Assembly (NCBI RefSeq): GCF_004341235.1
Contig: NZ_SLUP01000001.1
Span: forward strand, 62,001-126,000
DNA: 64,000 nucleotides
Reading direction: 5' to 3'
DNA from: Mariniflexile fucanivorans
GTDB taxonomy: Bacteria; Bacteroidota; Bacteroidia; Flavobacteriales; Flavobacteriaceae
The notes beneath the pieces are model-generated. The model searched no databases. It worked only from the letters and a program-made list of their open reading frames with translations, and was not told where the DNA came from. The position numbers were made by a program, and so were the translations under genes. This document shows, piece after piece, positions 16,308 through 25,569 of the stretch; position 1 is the stretch's first letter; each line of letters opens with the position of its first letter.

Positions 16308-16574
16308 ATGAGCAATAGAATTAAACTTATCTTTAAATGTGACGAAGCAAACCATGTGTGCGATAAAGCACAATATAAAAATGCTTCGTTATGGGAAAAA
16401 ATAACACTCCATATTCATTTAATTTATTGTAATGCTTGCAGAAAGTACACTAAAGACAATGTAAAACTTACTTCAACTATAAAAAAATCTAATATTAAGT
16501 GTTTGGACCATAAATGCAAAGAGAACATGAAAAAGGAATTGAACAAAGCCATTAAAGAAACCTCCATTAATTGA
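16308..16574 (+). CDS. Small zinc-finger protein, possible anti-sigma partner
   Basis: An 88-residue protein starting two bases after the sigma factor stop; the ATG at 16308 is chosen over an upstream in-frame start that would lie inside the sigma gene. It has Cys/His pairs, notably HLIYCNACRKY (H-x3-C-x2-C), the core of the zf-HC2/ZAS zinc-binding anti-sigma motif, plus earlier CDEANHVC. There is no membrane segment, so if it binds the sigma factor it does so in the cytoplasm. Its role is inferred from gene order and the motif. The end overlaps the convergent UbiA-like gene by eight bases. Confidence 0.72.
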   Translation: MSNRIKLIFKCDEANHVCDKAQYKNASLWEKITLHIHLIYCNACRKYTKDNVKLTSTIKKSNIKCLDHKCKENMKKELNKAIKETSIN

Positions 16575-17400
16575 TTAAAAGCCAAAATAATAACCACACA
16601 ACAGGCAAACTTTCTACCCAAAAAGAACTATAATATTTCCCTTGTTCTTTTTTTGAAAATATAACAAAGAGACTTGTTACAAAACAAATGAGCGCAGTAA
16701 CAACTATATTTCTATAAGCAACTTCATCCTTAAAAAATTCTGAAACAAAAAACAAGAACAATAAAATTACTCCCATAATTTTAGTCTGTTTCACTCCTAT
16801 TTTCTGCGGAATGGTAGCCAATTTCAAACTATCATATATTAAATCTCTAATTTCAAAAGGCAACATTAAAACGATGACAAAAATAAATCGTTGTATTCCA
16901 GTTATAATAATATCTACATTTATTGGATAATCGCTATTTATAATAGGCAAAAATACCGTAACTCCCGCCCATACCAAAGCTATAAGGTACACTTTTATGC
17001 CTCCAACATTCCTTAAATTCTGCTTACCATCTAAATACAAATACTTAGGCAAAAAAGGTATGGCGTAAAAAAAGGTAACTACCCCAAACCCCACTATAAA
17101 ATATAAGGTCTCTACTTGTAGCTTAAACACATAATAAAACATCAATAAAAAACAAAAAAAAGAAAACACTTGAATGGTTTTTAGCCAACTTGCTAAGCGC
17201 CGATGATGAAATTTTACTATACCAAAATACTTCACAAAATTATAACCAGAAATAGAGGCGAAAAATATAAAAAACAACAAATCCCTATCAAACAAAACAT
17301 CATATTCCAAAAGCGTAATCCATGTTAATGAAACCACCGATAAAGCCACATGAATACTACTGTTTATGTAAAAATTTAAAAGTTGTTTCAGTATCTGCAT
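16567..17400 (-). CDS. UbiA-like polytopic membrane protein
   Basis: A 277-residue protein with about eight or nine membrane helices. LMLPFEIRDLIYDSLKLATIPQKIGVKQTK (about 185-214) resembles the second Asp-rich motif (DxxxD) and following loop of UbiA prenyltransferases. The first Asp motif of active UbiA enzymes (NDxxDxxxD) is not evident; the corresponding part reads SGYNFVKYFGIVK. It may therefore be an altered or non-catalytic member, or bind a different substrate. Transcription diverges from gcvP. A TATTTTTG box (17412-17405) ends only four bases before the ATG, so the message may be nearly leaderless. Confidence 0.7.
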   Translation of the reverse strand: MQILKQLLNFYINSSIHVALSVVSLTWITLLEYDVLFDRDLLFFIFFASISGYNFVKYFGIVKFHHRRLASWLKTIQVFSFFCFLLMFYYVFKLQVETLYFIVGFGVVTFFYAIPFLPKYLYLDGKQNLRNVGGIKVYLIALVWAGVTVFLPIINSDYPINVDIIITGIQRFIFVIVLMLPFEIRDLIYDSLKLATIPQKIGVKQTKIMGVILLFLFFVSEFFKDEVAYRNIVVTALICFVTSLFVIFSKKEQGKYYSSFWVESLPVVWLLFWLLIN

Positions 17401-17531
17401 CTTACAAAAATAGACAATACCTTTCGCACAGTGTTAATAACGCCTCCAAATGGTTAAAAACTTTCCATTTTATGCAATTAAACACGCAATTTATTGTTTA
17501 TTTTTGCGAATTATTAAACAATTTCCACTTA

Positions 17532-20381
17532 ATGAATACAAACGCTTTTGCATTGCGTCATATAGGACCTAGAGAAGACGACCAAAAACTTATGTTAAAT
17601 ACTATTGGTGTCGATTCTTTAGACCAGTTAATTTACGAAACCATTCCAGATGATATCCGTTTAAAAAAAGGTTTAAATTTAGATGAACCCATGACGGAAT
17701 ATGAGTATTTACTTCATATCCATGAAGTATCTAAACTTAACAAAGCGTATAAAACCTATATAGGTTTAGGGTATCACCCTACCGTTTTGCCTGCTGTTAT
17801 TCAGCGAAATATTCTCGAAAACCCAGGTTGGTACACCGCTTACACACCATACCAGGCAGAAATTGCTCAAGGCCGTTTGGAAGCACTTCTTAATTACCAA
17901 ACCATGGTGATGGATTTAACAGGCATGGAAATTGCAAACGCATCACTTCTTGATGAAAGTACAGCGGCTGCCGAAGCGATGAGTTTATTGTTTTCGATAA
18001 GAGAGCGCGACCAAAAGAAAAATAACGTTAATAAGTTTTTTGTTTCTGAAAATATATTGCCTCAAACCTTATCATTACTTCAAACCAGATCGACACCAAT
18101 TGGTATTGAATTGGTTGTTGGTAAGGAAGAAAATTTCTCATTTTCTTCTGATTTTTTTGGAGCTATTTTACAATATCCAGGAAAAGATGGGCAAGTAACC
18201 GACATTAAATCATTTATCAACAAAGCGAATAACGCTCAAATAAAAGTGGCCGTAGCTGCCGATATTTTAAGTTTAATTAAATTAGAAGCTCCGGGTAAAT
18301 TTGGTGCCGATGTAGTAATAGGAACGACCCAACGCTTTGGAATCCCGATGGGTTATGGAGGTCCACATGCCGCATATTTTGCAACTAAAGAAGCTTACAA
18401 GCGTGATATTCCGGGACGCATTATTGGCGTTACCAAGGACAAAGATGGAAAAAGAGCTTTGCGTATGGCATTGCAAACGCGTGAGCAGCATATAAAACGT
18501 GATAAAGCCACTTCAAACATCTGTACTGCTCAGGTTTTATTGGCGGTTATGGCTAGTATGTATGCCGTTTATCATGGTCCGAAAGGCTTAAAATTTATAG
18601 CTAACAAAGTACACAATACGGCTTCAACGTTGGCAACTGTTTTAAAATCTTTAGGGTACAATCAAACGAATACTGAATTTTTTGATACACTTCAAATTAA
18701 AACCGATTCGAAAAAAATAAAACAAATTGCGAAAGCAAAAAAGGTAAATTTATTTTATCCAGACAAAGAAACGGTGACTATTTCTATAAATGAAACTACT
18801 TCCGTTAGAGATTTAAACTATTTAATTTCTGTTTTTTCTGAAGCTGCAGAAAAAGAAACCATCATAATCAATGCTATTTCTGAAGGCAACAATATTTCAG
18901 AAAACTTAAAAAGACAATCTGATTTTTTAACGTTGGATGTATTTAATACCTACCATTCTGAAACTGAATTGATGCGCTACATTAAATCGTTGGAACGTAA
19001 AGATTTATCTTTAAACCAATCCATGATTTCTTTAGGATCGTGCACCATGAAATTGAATGCCGCTTCCGAAATGTTACCATTAAGTATTTTTAAATGGGCA
19101 AATATCCATCCGTTTGTTCCTAAAAAACAAGCTCAGGGCTACTTAACCATTCTAAAAGAATTAGAAGATCAATTAACCGAAATCACAGGTTTTGCAGCAA
19201 CATCTTTACAACCAAATTCTGGAGCACAAGGCGAATATGCCGGTTTAATGGTAATAAAAGCATACCATGAATCTCGTAATGAAGGACATCGAAATATTTG
19301 CTTAATTCCCTCATCGGCGCACGGAACCAATCCTGCAAGTGCTGTTATGGCAGGTATGAAAGTAATTGTGACAAAATCTACCGCAGAAGGCAATATTGAT
19401 GTAGACGATTTACGCGAAAAAGCCATTTTACACAAAGATAATTTATCATGTTTAATGGTTACTTACCCATCAACGCACGGTGTTTATGAATCGGCTATTA
19501 AAGAAATTACTAAAATTATTCATGATAATGGTGGACAAGTTTACATGGACGGTGCCAACATGAATGCCCAAGTTGGTTTAACAAATCCGGGGAATATTGG
19601 TGCCGATGTGTGCCATTTAAACTTACACAAAACATTTGCTATTCCTCATGGTGGTGGTGGTCCTGGTGTTGGGCCTATTTGTGTTGCAAAACAACTCGTA
19701 CCATTTTTACCTGGAAATCCTATTGTAAAGGTTGGTGGAAAAAAAGCTATTACCGCTATTTCTGCAGCACCTTATGGATCTGCATTAGCTTGCTTAATTT
19801 CGTATGGATATATTAAAATGCTTGGTGCAGAAGGACTTACAGAATCCACTAAAATGGCTATTCTGAATGCCAATTATATTAAGCACCGCTTACAAGGAAG
19901 TTTTGATACTTTATATTCTGGTGAACGTGGTAGAGCCGCCCATGAAATGATTGTAGATTGCAGACCTTTTAAAGCCAATGGCATTGAAGTTACAGACATT
20001 GCAAAACGTTTAATGGATTATGGTTTTCATGCACCAACAGTATCTTTCCCAGTAGCTGGAACTTTGATGATTGAACCAACCGAAAGCGAAAGTAAAGCTG
20101 AAATTGACCGTTTTTGTGATGCTATGATATCAATTAAAAAAGAAATTGATAGCGCTTCAAAAGACGATGACAATAATGTTTTAAAAAATGCACCACATAC
20201 TTTAGAGATGATAACAGCCAATGAATGGTATTTTCCATACACTCGCGAAGACGCTGCATTTCCACTTGACTATGTGCGAGATAATAAATTCTGGCCAAGT
20301 GTAAGACGTGTAGATGATGCTTACGGAGACCGAAACTTAATCTGTTCTTGTGCACCTATTGAAGCCTATGCAGAGGCTTAA
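17532..20381 (+). CDS. gcvP: Glycine dehydrogenase (decarboxylating), P-protein
   Basis: Full-length 949-residue P-protein, fusing the two halves found separately in some bacteria. It decarboxylates glycine with pyridoxal phosphate and passes the aminomethyl group to the H-protein. The start MNTNAFALRHIGPREDD is the family start; the open frame continues 210 bases further upstream but without homology, and a -7 box (TATTTTTG, 17499-17506) lies inside that extension. The PLP lysine is in LNLHKTFAIPHGGGGPG near residue 700. The N-terminal half has the MANASLLDE-like segment MEIANASLLDESTAAAEAM. Other glycine cleavage genes are not nearby. Confidence 0.97.
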   Translation: MNTNAFALRHIGPREDDQKLMLNTIGVDSLDQLIYETIPDDIRLKKGLNLDEPMTEYEYLLHIHEVSKLNKAYKTYIGLGYHPTVLPAVIQRNILENPGWYTAYTPYQAEIAQGRLEALLNYQTMVMDLTGMEIANASLLDESTAAAEAMSLLFSIRERDQKKNNVNKFFVSENILPQTLSLLQTRSTPIGIELVVGKEENFSFSSDFFGAILQYPGKDGQVTDIKSFINKANNAQIKVAVAADILSLIKLEAPGKFGADVVIGTTQRFGIPMGYGGPHAAYFATKEAYKRDIPGRIIGVTKDKDGKRALRMALQTREQHIKRDKATSNICTAQVLLAVMASMYAVYHGPKGLKFIANKVHNTASTLATVLKSLGYNQTNTEFFDTLQIKTDSKKIKQIAKAKKVNLFYPDKETVTISINETTSVRDLNYLISVFSEAAEKETIIINAISEGNNISENLKRQSDFLTLDVFNTYHSETELMRYIKSLERKDLSLNQSMISLGSCTMKLNAASEMLPLSIFKWANIHPFVPKKQAQGYLTILKELEDQLTEITGFAATSLQPNSGAQGEYAGLMVIKAYHESRNEGHRNICLIPSSAHGTNPASAVMAGMKVIVTKSTAEGNIDVDDLREKAILHKDNLSCLMVTYPSTHGVYESAIKEITKIIHDNGGQVYMDGANMNAQVGLTNPGNIGADVCHLNLHKTFAIPHGGGGPGVGPICVAKQLVPFLPGNPIVKVGGKKAITAISAAPYGSALACLISYGYIKMLGAEGLTESTKMAILNANYIKHRLQGSFDTLYSGERGRAAHEMIVDCRPFKANGIEVTDIAKRLMDYGFHAPTVSFPVAGTLMIEPTESESKAEIDRFCDAMISIKKEIDSASKDDDNNVLKNAPHTLEMITANEWYFPYTREDAAFPLDYVRDNKFWPSVRRVDDAYGDRNLICSCAPIEAYAEA

Positions 20382-20412
20382 ATAGAGCGTTGAACATCGT
20401 AAATTAATTAAA

Positions 20413-20480
20413 AAAAAGAATTTGCCTTTTAATATAAACCCGTACTTTTACGCGCAATTAAAAAAGGCAAATTTTTCTTT
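20413..20480. promoter_or_regulatory. Inverted repeat flanking the promoter of the KASIII gene
   Basis: Left arm AAGAATTTGCCTTTTAAT (about 20417-20434) and right arm AATTAAAAAAGGCAAATTTTTCTT (about 20457-20480) are largely complementary. Between them lies TACTTTTA (20443-20450), one base off the -7 consensus TAnnTTTG. The right arm ends directly before the ATG of the next gene. It could be an operator pair, a leader hairpin, or the gcvP terminator with its T-rich tail. Confidence 0.5.
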
Positions 20481-20482
20481 TT

Positions 20483-21541
20483 ATGAATATTAAAATTACA
20501 GGTACAGGGAGTTATATTCCTGATACTATTGAAAAAAACGACGCTTTCCTAGAACATACATTTTTAAATAACGATGGTTCAGTAATTAACTCACCTAACG
20601 ATGTTATTATTGAAAAATTTCAAGCCATTACAGGCATTGCAGAAAGACGTTATGCAGAAAACCACTTAAATTCTTCCGATTTAGGTTTTTTCGCAGCAGA
20701 AAAAGCCATAGCTGATGCTAAAATAGATCCAGAAACTCTTGATTATATTATTGTAGCTCATAATTTTGGAGATATTAGACATAACACCGTCCAAAGTGAT
20801 ATGCTTCCTGGGTTAGCGGCTAGAATAAAACATAATTTACGTATTAAAAACCCTAAATGTGTCGCTTTCGATATTCTTTTTGGTTGTCCTGGTTGGATAC
20901 AAGCCGTTATTCAAGCGAAAGCTTTTATACAAGCAGGCATGGCAAAACGTTGTTTAGTAATTGGTACTGAAACTCTTTCTAGAATAGTTGATAAACACGA
21001 TAGAGATGCCATGATTTTTTCAGATGGTGCAGGTGCTACTGTAATTGAAGCAACCGAAGAAGAAGGTGGTATTTTATCAGAGGAAACAGCTAGCTTTACT
21101 TATGATGAGGCCTATTATTTACATTTTGGAAACTCAAACAATCCAGAAATTAGTAAAGACTTACGCTACATCAAAATGGAAGGTCGTAAAATATATGAGT
21201 TTGGCTTAATTCATGTACCACAAGCTATAAAAACATGTTTAGATAATAGTGGTTATGGCATTAAGGATGTTAAAAAGATTTTTATACATCAAGCCAACGA
21301 AAAGATGGACGAAGCTATTTTAAAACGCTTGTATAGACTTTACAAAACCGATATTCCAGAAAACATAATGCCTATGAGTATTAGAGAACTTGGCAATAGT
21401 TCGGTTGCAACCGTACCTACTCTTTTTGATTTGGTAAGAAACAACAAAATAGAAAACCATAGCCTTAACAAAGGAGACATTATTATATTTGCGAGTGTTG
21501 GTGCTGGTATGCACATTAATGCCATTGCTTATAAATATTGA
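20483..21541 (+). CDS. 3-oxoacyl-ACP synthase III family protein
   Basis: A 352-residue thiolase-fold condensing enzyme. The catalytic triad of KASIII is present: Cys135 in DILFGCPGW, His269 in FIHQAN, and Asn305 in LGNSSVATVPT. The start IKITGTGSYIPDTI is typical. FabH condenses acyl-CoA with malonyl-ACP, but this longer variant with NNDGSVINSPNDVIIEKF differs from the housekeeping FabH (~330 residues), so it may serve a special lipid or polyketide-like product. A methyltransferase and a glycosyltransferase follow on the same strand. An inverted repeat with a candidate promoter lies directly upstream. Confidence 0.88.
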   Translation: MNIKITGTGSYIPDTIEKNDAFLEHTFLNNDGSVINSPNDVIIEKFQAITGIAERRYAENHLNSSDLGFFAAEKAIADAKIDPETLDYIIVAHNFGDIRHNTVQSDMLPGLAARIKHNLRIKNPKCVAFDILFGCPGWIQAVIQAKAFIQAGMAKRCLVIGTETLSRIVDKHDRDAMIFSDGAGATVIEATEEEGGILSEETASFTYDEAYYLHFGNSNNPEISKDLRYIKMEGRKIYEFGLIHVPQAIKTCLDNSGYGIKDVKKIFIHQANEKMDEAILKRLYRLYKTDIPENIMPMSIRELGNSSVATVPTLFDLVRNNKIENHSLNKGDIIIFASVGAGMHINAIAYKY

Positions 21542-21617
21542 AAATAGGTGTTTTGTTATTGAGTTACTAAGGCATTCTTACCAAATAACTCAATAACAAA
21601 CAACTTAAAACCAACCT

Positions 21618-22145
21618 ATGTACGAAAACACTTTTCCGAATAAACGTTTTAAACATACTATCCAATTTTTAGAAAAACATGTTCCCAATAATGAAACTAT
21701 TTTAGATTTGGGCGTTGTAAATCCGTTTTCTGAAATTATGAAAAAACATGGGTACCAAGTTGAAAATACATCAGGTGAAGATTTAGACATTGATACATCA
21801 AACATTGAAAAATCTAAGGCATCAGTAGTTACAGCTTTTGAAATTTTCGAACATTTGTTATCGCCTTTCACCGTTCTTCAATCTATAAAAGCAGACAAAT
21901 TAGTAGCCAGTGTACCATTAAAATTATGGTTTTCTTCAGCCTATAGAAGTAAAACCGATATGCTAGACAGACATTACCATGAATTTGAAGATTGGCAATT
22001 CGATTGGTTATTGGAAAAAGCAGGCTGGAAAATCATAAACCGCCAAAAATGGACAAACCCAACCAAAAAATTAGGTATTCGCCCAATTCTACGTTGGTTT
22101 ACCCCACGATACTACATTGTTTTTGCTGAAAGAATAGTTAAATAA
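21618..22145 (+). CDS. SAM-dependent methyltransferase-like protein
   Basis: A 175-residue class I methyltransferase-like protein. ETILDLGVVNPFSEIM corresponds to motif I, though it is a weak version of the glycine-rich loop. VVTAFEIFEHLLSP matches the EVIEH-type motif II segment of type 11 methyltransferases. RHYHEFEDWQFDWLLEKAGWKI is the usual late segment. The substrate is unknown. It lies between the KASIII and GT2 genes, 76 bases after the former, and the three may act on one lipid or glycan product; this is inferred from position only. Confidence 0.75.
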   Translation: MYENTFPNKRFKHTIQFLEKHVPNNETILDLGVVNPFSEIMKKHGYQVENTSGEDLDIDTSNIEKSKASVVTAFEIFEHLLSPFTVLQSIKADKLVASVPLKLWFSSAYRSKTDMLDRHYHEFEDWQFDWLLEKAGWKIINRQKWTNPTKKLGIRPILRWFTPRYYIVFAERIVK

Positions 22146-22220
22146 AAACATATAAATTTCAACCTAAAAAAGATTTCAAATATAATTGGGATTTGACATT
22201 TAAATATTGAAATTTACAGA

Positions 22221-23069
22221 ATGAACTTTTACATCATCATTCCTGCGCATAACGAATCTAGTTCGATTGGTTTAACTTTAGATTCATTAGTTAATCAAAC
22301 GCTTCAACCAAAACGTGTTGTGGTTGTTAATGATAATTCAACTGATGATACACAACATATTGTTGAAGCTTACACTAAAATACATCCTTTCATTTCTCTT
22401 ATAAACTCAAAATCTTCCAACGAACATTTACCCGGTTCAAAAATTATTAATGCATTTTATAAAGGTTATGAAACTTTAAATGAAGACTATGATCTGCTCT
22501 GTAAATTTGATGCCGATTTAATTTTTCCATCCAATTATTTGGAACAATTAGCTCTTCATTTTAATAAAAATGAAAAACTAGGAATGGCTTCTGGATTCTG
22601 TTATATTGAAAAAAATGGTGATTGGATTTTAGAGAACTTAACCCGTAAAGACCACATTCGTGGTGCTTTAAAAGCTTATAGAAAAAACTGCTTTTTACAA
22701 ATAGGAAAACTTAAACCTTCAATGGGTTGGGACACCGTTGATGAATTGCTTGCTAAATTTTACGGTTGGGATATTTTAACCGATGAATCTTTGCATGTAA
22801 AACATTTAAAACCTACGGGCATTAGCTACAACAAAGCTTCAAAATATTTACAAGGCGAAGCCATGTACAAAATGCGTTATGGTTTTGTGATTACATGTAT
22901 TTCCGCATTGAAATTGGCTTACAAAAAAAGAAGCATTAAGTTGTTTAAAGATTATTTAATAGGATATTTTAAGGCTAAAAACAATAAAATTGATTTTTTA
23001 GTTTCTGAAGAAGAAGGAAAATTTATTAGAAATTTACGCTGGAATGGGATGTTGGGTAAGTTTAAATAA
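22221..23069 (+). CDS. Glycosyltransferase family 2
   Basis: A 282-residue GT-A fold transferase. The start FYIIIPAHNESSSIGLTLDSLVNQT and VVNDNSTDDTQ bind the nucleotide-sugar, and CKFDADLIFPSNYLE contains the DxD-type metal site near residue 98. The C-terminal region has no membrane helix pair, so it is likely a soluble or peripheral cytoplasmic enzyme. Donor and acceptor are unknown. It is the third gene of the KASIII-methyltransferase-GT2 set on the plus strand. A dispersed repeat follows the stop. Confidence 0.87.
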   Translation: MNFYIIIPAHNESSSIGLTLDSLVNQTLQPKRVVVVNDNSTDDTQHIVEAYTKIHPFISLINSKSSNEHLPGSKIINAFYKGYETLNEDYDLLCKFDADLIFPSNYLEQLALHFNKNEKLGMASGFCYIEKNGDWILENLTRKDHIRGALKAYRKNCFLQIGKLKPSMGWDTVDELLAKFYGWDILTDESLHVKHLKPTGISYNKASKYLQGEAMYKMRYGFVITCISALKLAYKKRSIKLFKDYLIGYFKAKNNKIDFLVSEEEGKFIRNLRWNGMLGKFK

Positions 23070-23070
23070 C

Positions 23071-23096
23071 GATGCTTCGACTGCGCTCAGCATGAC
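23071..23096. repeat. Dispersed CTTCGACTGCGCTCAGCATGACA repeat
   Basis: The short element between GT2 and the nuclease gene has arms ATGCT...AGCAT around the core TTCGACTGCGCTC and continues GACAAAC. Sequences of this kind recur between genes in Bacteroidota. A degenerate relative lies at about 36803-36830. Confidence 0.6.
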
Positions 23097-23111
23097 AAAC
23101 AATTACCAAAA

Positions 23112-23936
23112 CTATTTAAAACTCCAATCTTTATAACTACTTGAAGCTTCTAGTTTATTTTCTAAGGCATCTTCTAATTCTGGAAAGAAATCGATTCCTG
23201 TTAAAGCTTCAATAGAATCTACCGAAACCACAAAATCATACAGTGGTTTATTAGAATTTTCATGTGGCATTAAAAATGCAATCATTTTAACGTGGCCAGA
23301 ATTTGTATCAATCAGCACTTTATAAAACTGATTTGGCACTGCTACTTTTTCTGTTCCAATAGTTTTCATATTACCGCTCAAAACACCACCTGTAACTACA
23401 AAAACGCCATCGTATTTACTTGCCCAATAACGCACTTTCTGTTCTAATGTGTTCCAAATTCCAGAATTGAACGCATGTTCTTGCGGAGAAATATTACTGG
23501 TTAAAAAGGTTTCATCGTAGGCAAATTGACTGTAACTTCTATCGCCCGCAGGACATAAATGTCCACGGTCGTAACCCGAGTTTTTATAATTCCTCCAACT
23601 TGCAGCACCCGTTTTTACAGCATTATCAATTTCAAAATAAGGGCGCTTAAAATTAGTGTTTGTTAAGTGCGATTTCTTTAATTCATAAGCAACCCATTCC
23701 GCTTGCTCATGAGGTTCGCTATACGATAACGAATATCCTTCATGGTGCACAATTTGCCCTGTGGTACTTGTTGGCAAAAAATATTCATTGGTATAAGTCT
23801 TTACTTCTTTACCTGCATCAACAATTTCAGCCTTTTCCTCAGTCTTTAAAAAGTGTTCATAACCATAAACGCCTAAAACAAGTATTATAGCTACTAATGT
23901 GTATTTTGTTTTATGGCTCAAACTATTCCAAAACAA
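23112..23936 (-). CDS. DNA/RNA non-specific endonuclease (NUC1 family)
   Basis: A 274-residue beta-beta-alpha-metal nuclease. One N-terminal membrane helix (about 11-27, YTLVAIILVLGVYGY) anchors it or serves as a signal, placing the catalytic domain outside the cytoplasm. The active-site motif DRGHLCPAGDR has His126; FLTSNISPQEHAFNSGIWNTLE supplies the metal-binding Asn and following Glu. The family degrades single- and double-stranded nucleic acids with Mg. The first 14 bases overlap the end of the upstream pafA gene on the same strand, indicating translational coupling, perhaps for phosphate or nucleic acid scavenging. Confidence 0.92.
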   Translation of the reverse strand: MFWNSLSHKTKYTLVAIILVLGVYGYEHFLKTEEKAEIVDAGKEVKTYTNEYFLPTSTTGQIVHHEGYSLSYSEPHEQAEWVAYELKKSHLTNTNFKRPYFEIDNAVKTGAASWRNYKNSGYDRGHLCPAGDRSYSQFAYDETFLTSNISPQEHAFNSGIWNTLEQKVRYWASKYDGVFVVTGGVLSGNMKTIGTEKVAVPNQFYKVLIDTNSGHVKMIAFLMPHENSNKPLYDFVVSVDSIEALTGIDFFPELEDALENKLEASSSYKDWSFK

Positions 23937-25569
23937 ATTCTAAAGGTTGACCAATAGCGCCGTTTGGAAAACTAGTACCTAAAAGTGCAGACATGGTTGG
24001 AGCAATATCCGTTATACTTGTTTTTTGAAACGTTTGCCCGTGTTTAATACCTTTACCAAATAGTAAAAGAGGTACATGGGTATCGTAATTTAAACCTGAA
24101 CCGTGTGTGGAACCTGTTTTACTATAAGAAATATAAGCAGGATCGTAAACAAAAATAACATCGCCAGAACGTTTTTGGTTATAGCCTTTTTGTAATAAAG
24201 TCTCAATTCCTTCGGTAAATTCCGTAGTACTCAAAGTTTTAGCCGTATAAGCTTTATCAATGTTAGGGTAATTTATTATTTCGTTTACTATCGCTTCTTG
24301 TACATCGTCTAAATCTAAATTCAGTTCTTTTACTTTAGCTCTATTTAAAAAAACTTGATTATTACTTACGTTTTCAATAATATCAGCCGTTCCAAATGTA
24401 GTCGTCACAAACTCTGTAAACATGGCTTTTTGTGCGTTAGAATCGATGTAACCTGCTGGGATTTTAACCGTTTGCAAATAGGATGGCACATCTACAGCCG
24501 CATGGTCTGCAGTTAAAAATACGGTATAATTTCCTTTACCAACTTTAGCATCTAAAGCTTTAAAGAAACGTTCTAAATCTTTATCCAGACGGATGTATGT
24601 ATCTTCAATTTCTTTTGAATTCACCCCGAAGTTATGCCCCACGTAATCGGTGCTAGAAAAACTTACTGCTAAGACATCAGTCATATTATCTTGTCCTAAT
24701 TGCTCTCCAGTTAGGGCTGCAATAGCAAAATCTGCTACAATACTATTGCCATAGGCTGTTGCTTTTAAAATATCAAAGCCACCTGTTTGGGTTTTCAATG
24801 CATTTAAATCATACGGAAATGTAGCCGTTTCTTTTCCTGTAAATCCACCTTCAAAATTGTTTAAATCACTGCCGCTTTCTGTATAGGTTTCTATAGGATA
24901 TAAAGTATTCCAAGGTTTTAAATAAGATTCTGCAACACCAGATGCATTAAAATCGTTCACCCATTTAGGCAAACTATGCATGTAAAATGTACTGGTTATA
25001 AAATAACCTTTATCTTTACCGTAAAACCAATACGCCGCATTCGCTGTATGGCCCGCAGGTAAAATAGCACCTCTGTCTTTTACTGAAATCCCTATGGTTT
25101 TTCCGCGCATTTGTGTAAACAACCTGTTTTCATCTGCAAAAGTTGTAGTTTTCATTCTATGAGGAGACATTTGACCATCCTCTGTCTCTGCACCAACCGA
25201 TTGCATACTATCATCACCTGCACAGTAAACCATTTTTTTAATTTCTTTATCATACCAATCATTTGCGATAATACCATGATATTTAGGTGTTGTTCCCGTG
25301 TAAACCGACGCATGACCTGGCCCCGTATATGTAGGGACATAGTTAAAATGATTATTTTTACAATTAAAACCCTCATTCATCATCCGTTTAAAACCGCCTT
25401 CACCATATTTATTATAAAAACGCGTTAAATAATCATAACGCATTTGATCGACCACTATGCCTACTACCAACTTAGGATTGCTATTATTTTGCTTTAAAGC
25501 CCCTTTGTTTTGGGCTTTACAAGAAAATGCGAATGCAAGTGCAACTAATATGTAAACAAAATTTTTCAT
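23923..25569 (-). CDS. pafA: PafA-type alkaline phosphatase
   Basis: A 548-residue exported phosphomonoesterase. The signal peptide ends LAFAFSCKAQ with a possible lipobox Cys17. Zinc-site and nucleophile region: VVDQMRYDYL (Asp41) and YVPTYTGPGHAS, with the nucleophile Thr82 directly before GPGH. Asn103 (GIIANDW) and Lys164/Arg166 in SVKDRGAILP match the substrate-binding Asn/Lys/Arg triad known for PafA. The late zinc ligands are in LTADHAAVD and near STHGSG. The enzyme frees phosphate from organic monoesters without the phosphate repression of PhoA types. It overlaps the nuclease gene by 14 bases. A TATTTTTG box is at 25599-25592. Confidence 0.92.
   Translation of the reverse strand: MKNFVYILVALAFAFSCKAQNKGALKQNNSNPKLVVGIVVDQMRYDYLTRFYNKYGEGGFKRMMNEGFNCKNNHFNYVPTYTGPGHASVYTGTTPKYHGIIANDWYDKEIKKMVYCAGDDSMQSVGAETEDGQMSPHRMKTTTFADENRLFTQMRGKTIGISVKDRGAILPAGHTANAAYWFYGKDKGYFITSTFYMHSLPKWVNDFNASGVAESYLKPWNTLYPIETYTESGSDLNNFEGGFTGKETATFPYDLNALKTQTGGFDILKATAYGNSIVADFAIAALTGEQLGQDNMTDVLAVSFSSTDYVGHNFGVNSKEIEDTYIRLDKDLERFFKALDAKVGKGNYTVFLTADHAAVDVPSYLQTVKIPAGYIDSNAQKAMFTEFVTTTFGTADIIENVSNNQVFLNRAKVKELNLDLDDVQEAIVNEIINYPNIDKAYTAKTLSTTEFTEGIETLLQKGYNQKRSGDVIFVYDPAYISYSKTGSTHGSGLNYDTHVPLLLFGKGIKHGQTFQKTSITDIAPTMSALLGTSFPNGAIGQPLEFVLE

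Noticed and set aside
17322-17531. 70-residue N-terminal extension of GcvP
   Set aside because: It overlaps the divergent UbiA-like gene and the promoter; homology starts at MNTNAFALRH.
17413-17531. Glycine riboswitch upstream of gcvP
   Set aside because: The gap is short, AT-rich and shows no paired aptamer pattern.
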